Assembly (NCBI GenBank): GCA_002721165.1
Contig: PBJS01000002.1
Location: 1-6,286 of the forward strand
Source: Legionellales bacterium
Lineage (GTDB): Bacteria; Pseudomonadota; Gammaproteobacteria; Eutrophobiales; Eutrophobiaceae
Length of the DNA stretch: 6,286 bases
Direction of reading: 5' to 3'
This document shows positions 1 through 4,870 of this stretch, one piece after another (positions within the stretch are counted from its first letter, which is position 1; each line of letters begins with the position of its first letter). The translations under genes were made by a program, and so were the position numbers. The notes beneath the pieces are model-generated. The model was not told the origin of the DNA and searched no databases. It saw only the letters and a program-made list of their open reading frames with translations.

Positions 1-1390
1 GTTTCCAATTATGTTTTTGGCAAATTTTAAATGCAATTGGTATTCCTAATCCTGTTCCATAACGCTTAGTTGATGGTCCTGGTTCGAGATTTCCAGGCTT
101 TGGCTCAAATGGTAAACCAGAACCATTATCTTGAATTTGTATCTCAATTTTATCCTTATAATTTGTTATACGAATATTTAGTTCGCTTGAAATTGGACTA
201 GCATCAATCGCATTTGCTAATAATCCATACATTGCTTGCTCCATAAGATCTGGATCCACATTTAGTAGAACCGAGTCCTCCCAACCATGTTTTACTACTC
301 TTATCTTCTTTTCGCTAATTTTTGTATCAAGCACCTCTAGCGCAGCATCTACTATCTGAGCTGCCTGTATATTAGTTAATTTTGGTTCTAAAGGATGCAG
401 GTATGAAACTAACGCACTAACCCAACGCCCTAAACGATCAATTGTATCTATTATGGCCTGTTTTGATTCTTTAATATCTGCTTTACTATCTGCATGTTCG
501 AGTAATTGTGCGCTTGCTCGAATACTTGCTAATGGATTACGTACATTATGAGCAACAACAGGAATTAATGAACCAAGTGCAACTTGTCTTTCGTTTTCTA
601 AAAGAGCTTCTCTGTTACGCGATAATTCACTAGCCATTTTGTTAATTGTGTTTGCTAATTCAGAAACCTCTTCAGCGCCCTCTTCTTTAATTTGACAACC
701 CAATTGACCATGACTGATTTCACCAGCTCCCTTCATAATATTAGCAATAGGCACAATGAATTGTATTTTCATAATATATCGAGTATAGAAAACAATAATA
801 AACGCGATAATCAGAGGTATTGGTATTACAAATGGAGCAAATTTTGTCCATATCTCAAGCGTTTTATCTAATTTCTTGTGTTTATCGGTCAATAGTGATT
901 TAAATGAGTGATAGCGATTCTCGAATTTTCCAACCATTTGCTGTGAAAAAGTTGGGTTAAGAATCTGAATTTTTGCTAAACGATCTGCAATATATGGATT
1001 ACTAAAAATATTGTTCATATCAACTTGAATTTCACGATACGAAAGGTTTAGTTCTTGGATTGCCAGGTCCTCTTTACGTGATCTTGACTGTCTTCTTAAC
1101 TCGTTAAATAACTCAGATATACTTCGGGAATATTCAGGGTATGTCTCTAATGCGTGTGTATCTTCGAGTATACGAGCACGAATCATTTCCTGAATTTGAG
1201 CGTAAAGCTCGCCTCTTATCTGCTCAGTAAGATAGAACATTGCGTTTATGCGAACAGATTCTGACGAATTTTGTTGCCAAAAAAATGCCGATACCCCGCC
1301 AATTAACCCCATGATAGCGACTAAAAACAAGATTGCGATTTCGTGACGAAAAATAAGATTTTTTAGAGACTTCGGCGAAAAAAAGGACAT
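1..1390 (-). CDS. Membrane sensor histidine kinase (partial, C-terminal end cut by window edge)
   Basis: This is an inner-membrane two-component sensor kinase, read by translating the minus strand from ATG at 1390; 463 codons are visible and no stop is reached. A first membrane segment lies at about residues 18-38 and a second at about 184-205. They enclose a largely polar region of about 145 residues, presumably periplasmic and sensory. A HAMP-like stretch follows (about 205-258). The phosphoacceptor box reads VVAHNVRNPLASIR, with the acceptor His at about residue 281. The N box is LLANAIDAS with Asn at about 393, then the G1 box QDNGSGLP and the G2 box YGTGLGIPIA. All kinase motifs are present, so only a short tail should be missing. 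The HNxRNPLA form resembles NtrB-like kinases. The start is the first ATG after an in-frame TAA six codons upstream, but no clear Shine-Dalgarno sequence precedes it. The gene is divergent from pqqA. A response regulator beyond the left edge is expected but not visible. Confidence 0.93.
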   Translation of the reverse strand, partial: MSFFSPKSLKNLIFRHEIAILFLVAIMGLIGGVSAFFWQQNSSESVRINAMFYLTEQIRGELYAQIQEMIRARILEDTHALETYPEYSRSISELFNELRRQSRSRKEDLAIQELNLSYREIQVDMNNIFSNPYIADRLAKIQILNPTFSQQMVGKFENRYHSFKSLLTDKHKKLDKTLEIWTKFAPFVIPIPLIIAFIIVFYTRYIMKIQFIVPIANIMKGAGEISHGQLGCQIKEEGAEEVSELANTINKMASELSRNREALLENERQVALGSLIPVVAHNVRNPLASIRASAQLLEHADSKADIKESKQAIIDTIDRLGRWVSALVSYLHPLEPKLTNIQAAQIVDAALEVLDTKISEKKIRVVKHGWEDSVLLNVDPDLMEQAMYGLLANAIDASPISSELNIRITNYKDKIEIQIQDNGSGLPFEPKPGNLEPGPSTKRYGTGLGIPIAFKICQKHNWK

Positions 1391-1406
1391 AGATATAAGT
1401 ATATCT
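1391..1406. promoter_or_regulatory. Small AT-rich inverted repeat before the kinase start
   Basis: AGATAT-AAGT-ATATCT is a perfect 6-bp inverted repeat ending directly at the kinase start codon. It could be an operator or an mRNA hairpin covering the kinase ribosome-binding region. Such repeats arise easily by chance in AT-rich DNA, so this is a weak call. Confidence 0.25.
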
Positions 1407-1412
1407 TAAAAT

Positions 1413-1428
1413 TGGTTCAAATGAACCA
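1413..1428. promoter_or_regulatory. 16-bp perfect dyad, candidate enhancer-binding or operator site
   Basis: TGGTTCA-AA-TGAACCA is a perfect inverted repeat with 7-bp arms and a 2-bp centre, and it contains more G+C than its surroundings. It lies 23 bp upstream of the kinase start. Its centre is about 119 bp upstream of the -24 element of the predicted sigma-54 promoter of pqqA, a usual distance for an NtrC-type activator site. It could serve both divergent genes: activation of pqqA and autoregulation of the kinase. The binding protein is not in the window, so its identity is inferred. Confidence 0.5.
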
Positions 1429-1478
1429 TTATTTTGGGCGAAATTAGCCAATAATTGCTTATTTATTCATACCTAATA

Positions 1479-1491
1479 TATCAATATTTTA
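1479..1491 (+). promoter_or_regulatory. Candidate IHF binding site
   Basis: TATCAATATTTTA matches the IHF consensus WATCAANNNNTTR at every specified position and is flanked by A/T-rich DNA. It sits between the dyad at 1413-1428 and the -24/-12 element at 1539-1554. IHF bends DNA at this position in many sigma-54 promoters to bring the enhancer-bound activator to RNA polymerase. In AT-rich DNA a chance match within this region is possible but not frequent. Confidence 0.4.
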
Positions 1492-1538
1492 TATTATCTT
1501 ATTGTTTTTTATAGAAATAGTTACTATATATTTGAACT

Positions 1539-1554
1539 TGGCACGAAATCTGAA
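1539..1554 (+). promoter_or_regulatory. Probable sigma-54 (-24/-12) promoter of pqqA
   Basis: TGGCACGAAATCTGAA aligns with the sigma-54 consensus TGGCACGNNNNTTGCW. The -24 half is perfect (TGGCACG) and the spacing to the -12 half is correct. The -12 half is CTGA instead of TTGC, so its key G is kept but the next base is A. A transcript would start near 1565, giving a leader of about 70 nt before pqqA. No convincing sigma-70 pair was found as an alternative: TTGAAC at 1532-1537 is followed at normal spacing only by TGTCTA. Confidence 0.5.
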
Positions 1555-1571
1555 TGTCTATTTAGTGCATA

Positions 1572-1604
1572 CATACGTATGCCCCGTTCTCATCGGGTAT
1601 TTTT
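1572..1604 (+). promoter_or_regulatory. pqqA leader: palindrome and hairpin followed by a short T run
   Basis: The leader contains the 10-bp palindrome CATACGTATG (1572-1581), overlapping a small hairpin. In the hairpin CCCG (1583-1586) pairs with CGGG (1594-1597) around a 7-nt loop. Past a bulged C the stem extends through a G-U pair and two A-T pairs. Five T residues follow directly (1600-1604), so it resembles a weak terminator or attenuator in the untranslated leader. The palindrome could instead be an operator just downstream of the predicted transcription start. No function is shown by the sequence alone. Confidence 0.35.
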
Positions 1605-1621
1605 AACAACTAACTATTCTT

Positions 1622-1627
1622 AAGGAG
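1622..1627 (+). promoter_or_regulatory. Strong Shine-Dalgarno sequence of pqqA
   Basis: AAGGAG lies 7 nt before the ATG at 1635. It is one of only two strong ribosome-binding sites noticed in the window; most neighbouring genes have weak or no recognisable ones. It supports efficient translation of this very short gene and fixes its start. Confidence 0.8.
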
Positions 1628-1634
1628 AGTTAAT

Positions 1635-1709
1635 ATGAAATGGGAAACTCCAGAATATAGTGACATCCGCTTTGGCTTCGAAGTCACCATGTATATCAAC
1701 AACAAATAA
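1635..1709 (+). CDS. pqqA: PQQ precursor peptide PqqA
   Basis: This 24-residue peptide is the substrate from which the redox cofactor pyrroloquinoline quinone is made. It begins MKWETP and carries the family core RFGFEVTMYINN. The two conserved residues that become PQQ are present with the required spacing: Glu16 and Tyr20 in E-V-T-M-Y. In the known pathway PqqD presents the peptide to the radical-SAM enzyme PqqE, which joins these two side chains, and later steps use PqqB, the PqqF/G peptidases and PqqC. The length is normal for the family (about 22-29 residues). A strong Shine-Dalgarno sequence precedes the start, and a terminator begins 20 nt after the stop, so the gene is transcribed alone. 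No other pqq gene is in the window, so pqqBCDE must lie elsewhere in the genome. Upstream elements suggest sigma-54 control. Confidence 0.93.
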   Translation: MKWETPEYSDIRFGFEVTMYINNK

Positions 1710-1728
1710 TTGTTGACTTAGCTTAAGC

Positions 1729-1757
1729 AAAAAAGGAGTCTTTTGACTCCTTTTTTT
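1729..1757. terminator. Rho-independent terminator after pqqA, probably bidirectional
   Basis: AAAAAAGGAGTC (1729-1740) pairs with GACTCC and the T run (1745-1757) around a TTTT loop. The GC-containing core GGAGTC/GACTCC is followed by seven T residues. On the opposite strand the A run also becomes a T run, so the same hairpin can end transcription of the convergent cytochrome b561 gene, whose stop is at 1785. Confidence 0.88.
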
Positions 1758-1784
1758 ATTTAATTTTGATCGTTTCTATTCTAG

Positions 1785-2312
1785 TCAAAACCACATTCTC
1801 TTAAATAAATGAAATTGCTTCTTGTGGAGATGATACATCGCTCCGGCAACATGAAGTAAAATAAGTGCACCAAAAAATAAAGCGCTAATCTGGTGAATTG
1901 TCGTAAATAATTGATTAAGGTCTGGTGACTTCCATCCCCAGTGCGGTAGAGGTATCCCCCAGAATTTTGTTTTATACCCGGCAAAAGATGACGATATATA
2001 TCCTGAAATGGGCTGAACAAACATCATTATGTACAGTAAATTGTGCGTTGAAATTGCCGCTTTTTTCTGTATAGAAGTAACATCATCGGGCAAAGGTGGT
2101 GATACTGAAATAAATTTCCATAATAATCTAATAAGAGCAAGCAGCGCGAGTGTTAAACCCATTGATTTATGTAGCGCGAAAAACCAACTACGCTCGTCAC
2201 TACCTTTTGGTAAGTCAACCATATATATGCCCAAAATAAACATACATATTAGTAAAATTGCCATAAGCCAATGTATAGCAACTGCAATAGAGTTGTAACG
2301 TTTAATACCCAT
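1785..2312 (-). CDS. Cytochrome b561 (CybB/YodB type, di-heme inner-membrane protein)
   Basis: This 175-residue, four-helix membrane protein belongs to the bacterial cytochrome b561 family. It carries two b hemes and typically moves electrons between the quinone pool and a periplasmic or membrane partner. E. coli CybB oxidises superoxide and passes the electrons to ubiquinone. Likely heme ligands are His14 (in AIHWLMA), His48 (ALHKSMG), His140 (TIHQISAL) and His154 (LLHVAGAM). Their spacing parallels the ligand histidines of CybB, and the length is typical. Hydrophobic segments lie at about residues 10-31, 46-66, 90-110 and 138-160. The ATG at 2312 gives a normal N-terminus, with only a weak ribosome-binding site. 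The gene is convergent with pqqA, sharing its terminator, and divergent from the L,D-transpeptidase with a 72-bp gap. Its specific electron partner cannot be told from sequence; a partner in PQQ-linked oxidation is speculation. Confidence 0.92.
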   Translation of the reverse strand: MGIKRYNSIAVAIHWLMAILLICMFILGIYMVDLPKGSDERSWFFALHKSMGLTLALLALIRLLWKFISVSPPLPDDVTSIQKKAAISTHNLLYIMMFVQPISGYISSSFAGYKTKFWGIPLPHWGWKSPDLNQLFTTIHQISALFFGALILLHVAGAMYHLHKKQFHLFKRMWF

Positions 2313-2384
2313 TCGTTAATTGCTCGTGATAATATAGTATTATTAATAACTTTTGTTCGTTCATGATATTAAAATAAAAAAAAT

Positions 2385-2945
2385 ATGTCTAAAAATTTAA
2401 TAATATTTTGTATTTTCACTATAATTATATTTACCCCTCTGTCAATAAATGCAGAGGGGTATCAGGTTATAGTTCACAAAAATAATAAAGAACTTATACT
2501 AAAAAAATCAAATGATATTGTAAAAAAATATCATATTGCAACAGGTAAAGGAGGAAAAGGAACAAAAAGAGAGCGCGGAGATAGTAAAACACCACTAGGC
2601 GTCTACCGCATTTCGAAATTAAATAAAAGCAATCGTTTTTATTATTTTATACAGCTTGACTACCCAAATTTAATTGACGCATGGTATGGATTTAAAAATG
2701 AAGTTATAGATGGAGGTGATTTTAAACGTATAGCCAATGCGTATAAAAAACGTGAATTTCCGCCACAAGATACGAATTTAGGAGGTCAAATTGGAATACA
2801 TGGTATCGGTAAAACAACGAAAAAAAAATTAGCAATACATGAAGATCTCAATTGGACTGATGGGTGTATTGCATTAACAAATAATGATATAAAAGATCTT
2901 ATGAAATATATTAAAGTCGGAACGACTGTTGTTATCACAGAATGA
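2385..2945 (+). CDS. Exported L,D-transpeptidase (YkuD-domain family)
   Basis: This 186-residue secreted protein is of the L,D-transpeptidase (YkuD/ErfK) type. The family forms 3-3 cross-links in peptidoglycan or attaches proteins to it, using an active-site cysteine in the periplasm. A signal peptide covers residues 1-23, with predicted cleavage after INA. The YkuD domain follows from about residue 26. Catalytic motifs are IHGIG (His139) and, 19 residues later, TDGCIAL (Cys161), which fits the family pattern HG...[S/T]xGC. The upstream GDSKTPLGVY segment (about 65-74) is the usual conserved 'TPxG' motif. No LysM or other wall-binding domain is present. ATG at 2385 gives a good signal peptide, although no Shine-Dalgarno sequence is evident. 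It is the first gene of a probable five-gene operon, 12 nt before the DUF302-like gene. Whether it cross-links peptidoglycan or attaches a protein cannot be decided. Confidence 0.92.
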   Translation: MSKNLIIFCIFTIIIFTPLSINAEGYQVIVHKNNKELILKKSNDIVKKYHIATGKGGKGTKRERGDSKTPLGVYRISKLNKSNRFYYFIQLDYPNLIDAWYGFKNEVIDGGDFKRIANAYKKREFPPQDTNLGGQIGIHGIGKTTKKKLAIHEDLNWTDGCIALTNNDIKDLMKYIKVGTTVVITE

Positions 2946-2957
2946 TAGTAATTCCTT

Positions 2958-3500
2958 ATGAATAGTAAAAAAAAGATTAAATTTCAACGAGGAATACACA
3001 TAAAGGATTTCTTATATGGATTTTTCACATTATTACTAATCTTTTTTTTATTATTCATTTTCAATATTATTACTATATCATCAAATTTCTCGAATGAACT
3101 ATACAAAACATCTACAAAGAAAAACTATGATGATACTGTCCAGGATATTGAATTTGCTATCACTGAGAGTAATTTTCGTATAGTTAATAGAATAAATATT
3201 GGCGAGTCAATTCAAGAAAGAAAAAATAATAAATTCCCAAAAAATGAAATAATACTATTTTGTAATTTAACTATCGCAGAAGAAATGCTAAAAATTGAAT
3301 CGGATTATATAAATTACTGCCCATATAAAATAACAATTACAGAAAATGATAATGAAGTAATAATTGGGACACGTCTTTTGCCGACAAATTCAAAATCATA
3401 TGATATAAATAAATTCTCAATTAAAATGAACGATATTCTTCGTAAAATGGTACAATATTCCGCATCGGATGATCCTTTCATTCTTGACCTAGACAAATAA
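2958..3500 (+). CDS. Membrane-anchored DUF302-like protein
   Basis: This 180-residue protein has a basic N-terminus (KKKIKFQRG), one strongly hydrophobic segment at about residues 19-40, and a soluble domain that is probably periplasmic. Residues of about 57-142 follow the layout of DUF302: YDDTVQDIEFAITESNFRIV at the start, a central strand with EIILFCNLTIAEEMLK, then CPYKITITEN and IIGTRLLP. The function of DUF302 is not established. Most family members are small soluble domains, so the membrane anchor is worth noting. Two cysteines (102 and 121) lie in the part that usually reads 'GNP...LP' and could form a disulfide if the domain is exported. The gene lies 12 nt after the L,D-transpeptidase and 15 nt before the channel subunit, so it is probably in the same operon. 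No strong ribosome-binding site is visible. The DUF302 match was made by eye. Confidence 0.78.
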   Translation: MNSKKKIKFQRGIHIKDFLYGFFTLLLIFFLLFIFNIITISSNFSNELYKTSTKKNYDDTVQDIEFAITESNFRIVNRINIGESIQERKNNKFPKNEIILFCNLTIAEEMLKIESDYINYCPYKITITENDNEVIIGTRLLPTNSKSYDINKFSIKMNDILRKMVQYSASDDPFILDLDK

Positions 3501-3515
3501 AAATATATATATTTT

Positions 3516-4259
3516 ATGAGAGAGCAACCTGAACATAGTCTGCTACTTAAGTGGCTTATATTAACCGGCCTTATACTTTTTTCCGTGGTTACGGCATGGA
3601 ATGAAGGAATTATCTCATTACTCTATGATGTTGATAAAAGCCATATTTCTATGGCTATAACTTTAATCTATCTTCTTGTAACTCTTCATTGTGCCCGTCG
3701 AATTTATACAATTTCATTGGAAACAAATTTATCAAAAAGAGTTGAAAATATTATTAAAAATGAAAATAAAATAATTATTAATATAAATGATGAGCAGGTC
3801 TTTATTAATACAAAGATAAAATTACCAGAATGTTTAATGACTGAATATATAAAAGACCTGTGCTTTCGTAATGGTAAAGTTTATGAAGCCGACGATAATG
3901 GCTCATCATCCGATCTTAACGATGTTTATAATTCTAGACTTAAAGGCCCGCAAGAAATTGGCTGGTTTGTTTCTGATATGATGTTAAAACTTGGTCTTCT
4001 AGGCACGATTATTGGTTTTATTTTTATGCTTGGTTCTGTTGCTAATATTGCAGATTTTGATGTAAGCAACATGCAAAAAATATTACGGCACATGAGTAAC
4101 GGTATGGGCACTGCTCTTTATACAACACTAACAGGTTTAGTTTGTAGCGTTTTGTCTGCTATGCAATATCATATGATAGATAGACACGCTGACGAATTAA
4201 TTGAACTGACTCGACATACAACCCAAGTTCATGTTATACCAAAAATAATTGGTAATTAA
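3516..4259 (+). CDS. MotA/TolQ/ExbB-family proton-channel subunit
   Basis: This 247-residue inner-membrane protein is the probable stator-type subunit of an ion-driven complex. Four hydrophobic segments are seen at about residues 11-27, 45-62, 154-178 and 196-218. A long polar, presumably cytoplasmic region lies between the second and third, as in MotA. The last two helices carry the family signature: LGLLGTIIGFIFMLGSVA, then NMQKILRHMSNGMGTALYTT running into LTGLVCSVLSAMQY. In this family the helices form a pentamer around two copies of an ExbD/MotB-like partner and pass protons or sodium ions. That partner is the next gene, starting 2 nt after this stop, so the two are probably translationally coupled. 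It is not an obvious TolQ or ExbB, which have three membrane segments, and no flagellar, Tol or TonB genes are nearby. The substrate or target is unknown. Confidence 0.88.
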   Translation: MREQPEHSLLLKWLILTGLILFSVVTAWNEGIISLLYDVDKSHISMAITLIYLLVTLHCARRIYTISLETNLSKRVENIIKNENKIIININDEQVFINTKIKLPECLMTEYIKDLCFRNGKVYEADDNGSSSDLNDVYNSRLKGPQEIGWFVSDMMLKLGLLGTIIGFIFMLGSVANIADFDVSNMQKILRHMSNGMGTALYTTLTGLVCSVLSAMQYHMIDRHADELIELTRHTTQVHVIPKIIGN

Positions 4260-4261
4260 AA

Positions 4262-4855
4262 ATGCGCACCAAAGATCGTTTTCGCTCTGATCCATTTACT
4301 GATTTACTCTTTAATGCCCTTCTTGGGTTTACCTTTCTGTTTCTTGTTGCAATTATGTTTATGAATCCTGAAGCAAAAACAGGTATTATTGATCCGAAAG
4401 CAGAATATATACTTACAATTACATGGGAAGATAACAGTCCTGATGATATTGATGTTTGGGTCGAAGACCCGGAAGGACAGCTTGTTTATTTTCGAGCAAC
4501 GGAAGCTGGGTTACTACACTTGGATCGTGACGATCGCGGGTTAATTAATGACACCATAACAATTAGTGGCGAAGAAGTACAAAACCCATTAAATCAGGAA
4601 GTGGTAACATTACGCGGTGTTGTAAAAGGCGAATATGTTGTCAATCTTCATTATTACGCTTCAGAAACAAAAAAACCTGTCGATGTTAATGTGAGGCTAG
4701 CAAAAGTTAACCCAAAACTTGAAATTGTTTACTACGGAAAAGTTAATCTTGAAAAAAAAGGTGCTGAAAAAACAGCGGTTCGTTTCAGTATTACGCGTGA
4801 TGGCGAAGTTTCGGGTATTAATTTTCTTCCCAAGTCTCTTGTGATTGTCAATTAA
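4262..4855 (+). CDS. ExbD/MotB-like channel partner with DUF2135-like periplasmic domain
   Basis: This 197-residue protein has one membrane segment at about residues 15-34, preceded by a short basic cytoplasmic tail. The segment begins DPFTDLLFNALLGFTFLF. Asp14 sits where ExbD, TolR and MotB carry their single proton-binding aspartate, and the spacing of the helix fits. The periplasmic part (about 48-178) is predicted beta-rich. It contains LTITWEDNSPDDIDVWVEDP, then a DRDDRG segment (88-93) and GEYVVNLHYYAS, resembling the DUF2135 (YfaP-like) beta-sandwich with its acidic 'DxDxxVxDP' motif, possibly metal-binding. There is no OmpA-like peptidoglycan-binding domain, as in MotB or ZorB, and no ExbD/TolR C-terminal fold was recognised. 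It starts 2 nt after the MotA-like gene, so it is very probably its channel partner. The pairing of a channel helix with this domain is the unusual point. The DUF2135 resemblance was judged by eye. Confidence 0.8.
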   Translation: MRTKDRFRSDPFTDLLFNALLGFTFLFLVAIMFMNPEAKTGIIDPKAEYILTITWEDNSPDDIDVWVEDPEGQLVYFRATEAGLLHLDRDDRGLINDTITISGEEVQNPLNQEVVTLRGVVKGEYVVNLHYYASETKKPVDVNVRLAKVNPKLEIVYYGKVNLEKKGAEKTAVRFSITRDGEVSGINFLPKSLVIVN

Positions 4856-4861
4856 AAGGAG
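4856..4861 (+). promoter_or_regulatory. Strong Shine-Dalgarno sequence of the 170-residue membrane protein gene
   Basis: AAGGAG begins immediately after the stop codon of the channel-partner gene and lies 9 nt before the ATG at 4871. It fixes the start of that gene. It is the only strong ribosome-binding site noticed in the five-gene operon. Confidence 0.75.
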
Positions 4862-4870
4862 AAAATATAA

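Noticed and set aside
1224..1451. Open frame of about 75 codons on the minus strand overlapping the start of the kinase
   Set aside because: It overlaps the kinase's first membrane segment in another frame and shows no family features. The kinase frame has complete HisKA and ATPase motifs and is clearly the real one.
1434..1451. Second possible dyad TTGG-N10-CCAA upstream of pqqA
   Set aside because: The arms are only four bases and the inner bases do not pair well, so it is not distinguishable from chance beside the much stronger dyad at 1413-1428.
1532..1560. Sigma-70 promoter for pqqA (TTGAAC with a downstream -10)
   Set aside because: The hexamer at normal spacing is TGTCTA, a poor -10, and TATTTA is too far away. 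The overlapping TGGCACG element is a better fit to a sigma-54 promoter.
2029..2298. Open frame of 89 codons on the plus strand inside the cytochrome b561 gene
   Set aside because: It is antisense to a well-supported cytochrome b561 gene with all four heme ligands, and its translation shows no recognisable feature.
2313..2384. Operator or promoters in the 72-bp gap between the cytochrome b561 and L,D-transpeptidase genes, including ATAATA-TAG-TATTAT at 2329-2343
   Set aside because: The gap must hold two divergent promoters, but no convincing -35/-10 pair could be fixed on either strand. The repeat contains only A and T in its arms and is likely by chance.
3314..4111. Short minus-strand open frames antisense to the DUF302-like and MotA-like genes (3314-3496 and 3926-4111)
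   Set aside because: They have no recognisable protein features and lie fully within convincing plus-strand genes.
3516..4855. Zorya (ZorA/ZorB) phage-defence motor or a true MotAB, TolQR or ExbBD pair
   Set aside because: The channel subunit fits the superfamily, but the partner lacks an OmpA-like peptidoglycan-binding domain. No ZorC/ZorD-type helicase or nuclease and no tol, tonB or flagellar genes are nearby. The superfamily assignment was kept and the specific identity rejected.
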